Positions 59,385 to 64,000 of a stretch of DNA of 64,000 nt are shown here, piece after piece; within the stretch, counting starts at the first letter, position 1; each line of letters starts with the position of its first letter. Below the pieces are notes generated by a model that saw nothing but the letters and a program-made list of their open reading frames with translations, was not told the origin of the DNA and did no database searches. The position numbers and the translations under genes were made by a program. Source of the stretch: Hetaerina americana (lineage: Eukaryota; Arthropoda; Insecta; Odonata; Calopterygidae); assembly GCA_022747635.1 (NCBI GenBank), contig JAKTNV010000009.1, forward strand, positions 25,036,122 to 25,100,121, written 5' to 3'.

Positions 59385-60444
59385 ATCACTGCGGAGAGTC
59401 GACCGCCCTATTTCCCATCTTCTCCTCCCTCCCTCTCCTCCCCGCCCACCCACCCACACACACACACACGCAAACACACCCACCCCACGTACACACTTCC
59501 TCCGCATGGGAGCCCCAAACCCTTGCCGCGGCTTCTTCCCCACGAGGCCCACACCCTTTCGACTCCCTCCCCCCAAACCCTGGTGGGGGTACCCTCCCAC
59601 ACGAAAGGGAGAGGGAGGCCCATCTCACCCCGACTTCGCCAGCCGCCTTCTATCGCTTCCTCTCTCTCTGTCTCTCGTGCCCGCCCCTCTCTCCCCCCCC
59701 CTCTCCTCCCCGTGCGCCTTCCCTCCCCTCCGAGTGCGGCCCTACCAGGACGCCCCCACCCACCCTCTCCCCTCGCCCGCTTCACCCATGGCACCGCAAG
59801 CCACCACCACCGCCACCATCCTCCTCTCTCTCTCTCTCTCTCACTCCCCGGCTCCAGCCTGTCAGTTCCTCAGTTGCACGTGAGCCGAGAGCCACGGCAG
59901 TCGAAAGGATCAGTTCTCCGCACTGTTCTCAGCCCTCCCCGGCGGCCTTTTTCGCTTTAGCGCGCGGAGCTCACACGGAGCCCTACCGGAAAAGTTCCTT
60001 CTCCACGCCCCCGAAATCCCCCCCCCAATTGCCCTCCCTCCCTCAGCCCTCTCCGTCCCCTCCCGGAGTTTCTCCGGAGGTGCTCCACACGCACTCGAGG
60101 AGTTGCTGCAGTTGTACGCATTCTTACCCACGAGTGAGTCCACCTCTCCATTGCCCACCATCGGGCGAGAGGGTGTGCTCTGTCCCGGGTTTTTGACATC
60201 CTGAGAGAGATATATATGTATACATACACACACGTATACTTATATATATATATATAATCTCCACTCGTTGAGACGTTTTTTTCCCTCGTTCCGACTGATC
60301 GGTGGAAATTTTTCGGAATCCGAAGGAGGCGAAGGGGGAGAGAAAGAGAGACTTTTCTTTATTTCATCTTTTGCTGTTTGTTTGAAGAAAGCGAGTGGGT
60401 TGGAGGATTCCGGCGGCAAAGATGGAGCGACGCGGACTTTTAAG
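59385..60444 (+). promoter_or_regulatory. GC-rich block with candidate promoter, first exon and splice donor
   Basis: From about 59385 the plus strand is C/T-rich and GC-rich, with (CT)n and (CA)n runs, in contrast to its surroundings. At about 59862-59880 two initiator-like strings (TCAGTT, CTCAGTT) are followed by GC-rich sequence of 5' UTR type. At 60422 an ATG in a good context (AAAGATGG) opens eight codons (MERRGLL plus a split codon) that run into AAG|GTAAGG, a strong donor with GT at 60445-60446. This is the best candidate in the window for the start of a cellular gene, reading right. No downstream exon is recognised, so the gene is not named. The other long frames here are low complexity. 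Confidence 0.35.
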
Positions 60445-63400
60445 GTAAGGGTTCGTATCCCTTCCCCCGCCCCAAACCCACCCCGCTCTTTCCCACTCCG
60501 GGACCCGAAAGGGAATCTGTTCTTACCGAGACTCGATTTTCTCCAAGTTTTAGGGGCGATTTTCTGAGAAGGATGAGCTTTATCCCTTTTTTCCACAATA
60601 CCGGAAGCGCTCTTTTAATGAGTGATCCATTAACGACGGATACTTTTTTCTGCCTCTTTTTCTTCTTCGCGGAGAAATGATTTCGATTGTGTGAGCTGGA
60701 TAATGAAAAAGTTCAGAAGCATTGTTTTGTCAGGAGAGGAGCATTCTTTCATGGCAGGGTTTGGTCTAGTTTTTTCCCCCTAAGAGTATATGTTTTGTGT
60801 CTATGGAGCGATTTATTCGATGTATTATGAATTATGTTTTGTCATGAGGTACTCGCTGAGCGGAAACCGAATTCATTGGAACGCGTTGCTCCATTAACTA
60901 TCTCCATGGAAATTTGTTCACAGTTTCTCGGACTGAGATGGTTTGTTGCGGTAGCGTACGGTGGGCCTACTATTCGTTCAAAAAAGACTATAGTTTAGGG
61001 TTTAGCCCCGATTAGGTTGTCCGAGTGATTCATTATCGCAGATCAATTTAAAATTTTGATTTTGTGGAAGTACCACCTTTCAACTCCCTCGAGCGCTTTA
61101 TTGCCACTCTTTCGGCCGGCTCTTCTGTCTCGGAAGCTGGCTAACTAGCGTGACCGACACTTGAAGAGGAACTTGTGGCCTGCATCCAGCCTTGGAATTT
61201 GAGGCTTGCGGTGGATAAAATTAATATCGGAATCTGACCGCTCGGGTGAAATTATTGTGAGAAAGGTCGATTAAAAAAATAGATTTTGCTGTCGCGGATA
61301 CGCACAAATGCTATGTGATTTAGCTGACAATAAATTGATTGGAATTGGTAAATTCAGCTCTGGAAGTAAGTGTTCATTAGAGTGCAAGAAGAAGCGTTGA
61401 ACTCCGAATTCCCACTGATCATTCATCTCATATAGTACTATTGATTTAATGTGTACCACCAGATGTTACGATAACACACTTTCCACCAAAGAATGAAAAT
61501 AATTTGTTTCCATTCTATATTTCCCGGGATATTTTATCATTACAACCGAATTGTGAATTTTTTTCTGCATTTTTTGAGATGCGTTTTATTTAATTCCACT
61601 ATCTTAAATTCCTTATATCTCCTTTGATATATTATGTTGTTGTAAATAAGCCTCGTCTTCCATCAACTTCGTTGATAATATATTTGCTAGTCTGGAACTA
61701 CCTTGGCGTCTAATCGCCTGCTTACGTACTTGTATTTGCAAAATTGTTGTTTACGGATGCGGAGGTAAATGTGCCACGCCTTGCTTTCAATTTCTCGTCT
61801 CGGAAGATGCGGAAACGTTTCATTCAAGCTTGTTCATTCTTAAATTGAACCACGTAGCACTGAAGTGTAACACTTGCTCATTTAAAATTCTGGACAATAC
61901 AATACATCTGTATTGAATCACACGCGTTGAACTTGATTAGGGCTAGTTCTTTATGTTTATATTCATAGTAAAGCGACGCCCGAGTATTTTGACAATATCT
62001 GTATACATATGTACGTGTACATTTGGCATTTCAGTTGAGAAAAAAATATGAATCCTAATGAAGATTAATGAGCGAATGACATTTCATACGAAATTTCTTG
62101 TTCGTTTCAAACTTTATTTTATACTTCCTGTTCCATCATTCCATGATCAAAAACTCATGAAGGTTTCCGTTTGTCGGCATTAGTATCTTTACTGAAAGGG
62201 GACGTATGGACTTTTTTTTCTAAAATGATACTTACATATAAAGGCAATAGCTGTTTTTTTTCATATGAATTTCCCTAATCGCAAGGACCTCGCGTCCGCC
62301 TTGTGTTTTATGGACCAAATCTCAATGGTGTGTGATTATTCGAGTTGCTTTTGCGGCTCGTTCAGATCTCGGAGGCCCTCCCTCGTCGTAATGACTGTTT
62401 TGAACCATCAACACTCGGGCTCGACCTTCAAGGAGTTGTTTGCTCGTCCGGGATGTCACGTCTCATCGGAAGACCGCAGTCGCGGACGTCGAAGTGTAGG
62501 AAAGGTAATCCAAACCGATTGAGTCCTTCGACGGGGCGGCACGTCGGTTTGGATACCTTGCGACTCTCACCGGAGGGGTGCATTGCTTCGTTATTCTGAA
62601 TTTCCTCGGACGCTCCTTCGAGTCGGTGACGTTTTCTTTTAGCTCGGTCTCATCTCAGTCGGGAGGCCTCTATTCCTTTTGCCTTTAAGCTCGGTTGAAT
62701 GGCTGTCAATAGAAGGGAGTTACCTTATCCATAAACTTCGGATGCTTGGGTTCGTGAAACAGAGCATTCATGAGTACGGTTTGCGTAACCAAACAAGACA
62801 TCAATTCTTCCCCTGTTGTTGATCCCCAACCACTACCATGTAACTGTTAACTAACGCGCTGATGGTTCTCTCGATGACCACTCGGCAGTGAAAACTGCGG
62901 ATAATCAATTTAATCACCGCATGTGTTGCATTTATCCAAATCGGATTATTTTTTCGAGTTCAAGTTGCGGAAGATCATCCGTAATGTCTTTCAGTCATTT
63001 TCTTTTCATCAATGGAATGTTTTACTGGTATCCTCTCCGAATGAATAACTAAACAACGCGGTTATTTCATGCTTGACTTCGATCCCTGTAGAGCTTCCCT
63101 TGTGCAGAAAACGTCAGACGTTCAAATCGCTCCGTTCGGTTCGCAGTAGTGGTCGTCGGAGTGACATCTGACTTGTATTTTCCGAGCGTACTCTAGGATC
63201 GGAAATTATTAATTCAGCAAACTTAGCTAAATTGACCTTTTTGATGTTTATCTTATGTAGTTTCATTTCAAAGTTGACATAGGTATCGAGATTGAAGTTT
63301 CCAGAATCGTAAATCAAGAGGGAATCGACACGGTTGTTTTTAGTATTTTCTGTTTTACAGTTTGTTGCAAAATAAAACAAATTTGGAAGTGACTGTTCAG

Positions 63401-63620
63401 CAAACGTTTTTGGATGCGGTCATAGAAAACCTTTGTCTGGGAAAATATAAATAGTAACAGTCAAATTTTCATTCACTTCATTGGGAATACATTAAATCAC
63501 GTGAAGAGTTCGCGAAACCGACCTTTTGCTATTTCGATAATTTTTACTTAATACGATTTTCATTCATTGATGCGGGTTATGTAACCGGTAGTCGAGCTAA
63601 TTTCAAGGCCCATGTTAATA
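60445..63620. other. Possible first intron; no exon recognised
   Basis: If the donor at 60445 is real, this is intron. I see no confident acceptor-exon pair. A moderately GC-rich part at 62270-62650 holds an 85-codon plus frame ending near a donor-like AAAG|GTAATC (about 62500). It has no recognisable domain. Confidence 0.35.
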
Positions 63621-63623
63621 TCT

Positions 63624-63627
63624 GAAC

Positions 63628-63683
<56 letters not shown>

Positions 63684-63728
63684 TATACATATATATATAC
63701 ATATATACATATATATATATATATACAT

Positions 63729-63803
<75 letters not shown>

Positions 63804-63805
63804 TC
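63624..63805. repeat. (TA)n microsatellite with inverted 9-bp flanks
   Basis: (TA)n with scattered CA/GT interruptions at 63631-63799. It is bounded by GAACTACAT on the left and ATGTAGTTC on the right. Confidence 0.9.
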
Positions 63806-63914
63806 GAGCTTTCGGCCCTCTCAGGGGCCTTCTTCAAGAGAGACTCTCTCTTGAAGAGTCTCTCTTGAAGAGTCTCTCTTGAAGAAGGCCCCTGAGAGGG
63901 CCGAAAGCTCGAAC
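63802..63914. repeat. 113-bp palindrome with two hammerhead-like cores
   Basis: Arms of 44 bp (63802-63845 and 63871-63914) are exact reverse complements. The 25-bp centre plus the inner edges contains three copies of a 14-bp unit (AGTCTCTCTTGAAG). Each arm carries the core TTGAAGA, one A, GGCCC, loop CTGAGA, GGGCC, GAAA: plus strand at 63879-63906, minus strand at 63810-63837. The core differs from a hammerhead CUGANGA only at its first base. It directly adjoins the (TA)n tract. Confidence 0.85.
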
Positions 63915-64000
63915 AATTTACCGTGTAAGTGTTCTTTTATATGTGTCTATTCTTTTCTATTTGTGTTATGTTGTGTCAGCCCATTATTGTGCCGCTCGTA

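Noticed and set aside
59284..59960. Coding ORFs of up to 199 codons
   Set aside because: They are Pro/Ser/Thr/His low complexity, and all frames on both strands are open because of GC-rich C/T composition. They are not credible protein.
63577..63854. ORFs encoding Tyr-Ile repeats
   Set aside because: They are translations of the (TA)n microsatellite.
1..64000. CRISPR array, bacterial operons, riboswitches, phage or plasmid features
   Set aside because: No regularly spaced repeats, no operon-like dense coding and no bacterial signals. The content is eukaryotic.

Overview
The window looks like intron-rich or intergenic DNA from a large, repeat-filled arthropod genome, probably an insect. It is AT-rich and has no long cellular open reading frame. 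It carries several mariner (DD34D) lineages, relics of arthropod-type non-LTR retrotransposons, a Penelope-like element (PLE) tail, tRNA-derived SINEs and long (TA)n microsatellites. The species cannot be named from this sequence. The one intact protein-coding gene I can defend is the transposase of a mariner at 37458-38791 on the minus strand, whose 33-bp terminal inverted repeats are identical.

Layout. 1-1900 and 3760-4720 are GC-rich, promoter-like blocks without a convincing gene. 5100-12990 holds SINE fragments, a (TA)n tract between inverted arms (5662-5808) and two reverse-transcriptase relics (9247-9440, 9850-10215). 13000-22900 is almost featureless apart from SINE pieces and one perfect hairpin. 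23018-24390 is a PLE cluster: a perfect 62-bp palindrome, the GIY-YIG end of the PLE ORF, a (TA)n tract and several hammerhead-like cores. 27100-30700 holds fragments of one non-LTR family, including a head-to-head pair that looks like a twin-priming inversion. 36650-41130 holds a long hairpin, the intact mariner and two more LINE relics on opposite strands. 46460-49830 and 54630-57750 hold four damaged mariners of at least two families. One of them sits inside the 3' tail of a LINE. 58230-58506 is a SINE. 59380-60444 is a GC-rich block that ends in a strong splice donor, the best candidate here for the start of a cellular gene on the plus strand. The window closes with a 113-bp palindrome next to (TA)n.

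How the parts relate. The mariners move by cut-and-paste at TA dinucleotides. The autonomous copy could act on its own family only, because the TIRs of the other copies differ. The LINE fragments share a tail of about 40 bp (CCATCCAAAACCTACC followed by a TAA-rich end) that occurs five times. The most unusual signal is a repeated RNA-like core, [C/U]UGANGA-A-short stem-GAAA. It occurs in the PLE 3' region and again in palindromes beside (TA)n tracts, and it resembles the hammerhead ribozyme core known from PLEs, although the third stem and cleavage site are not convincing.
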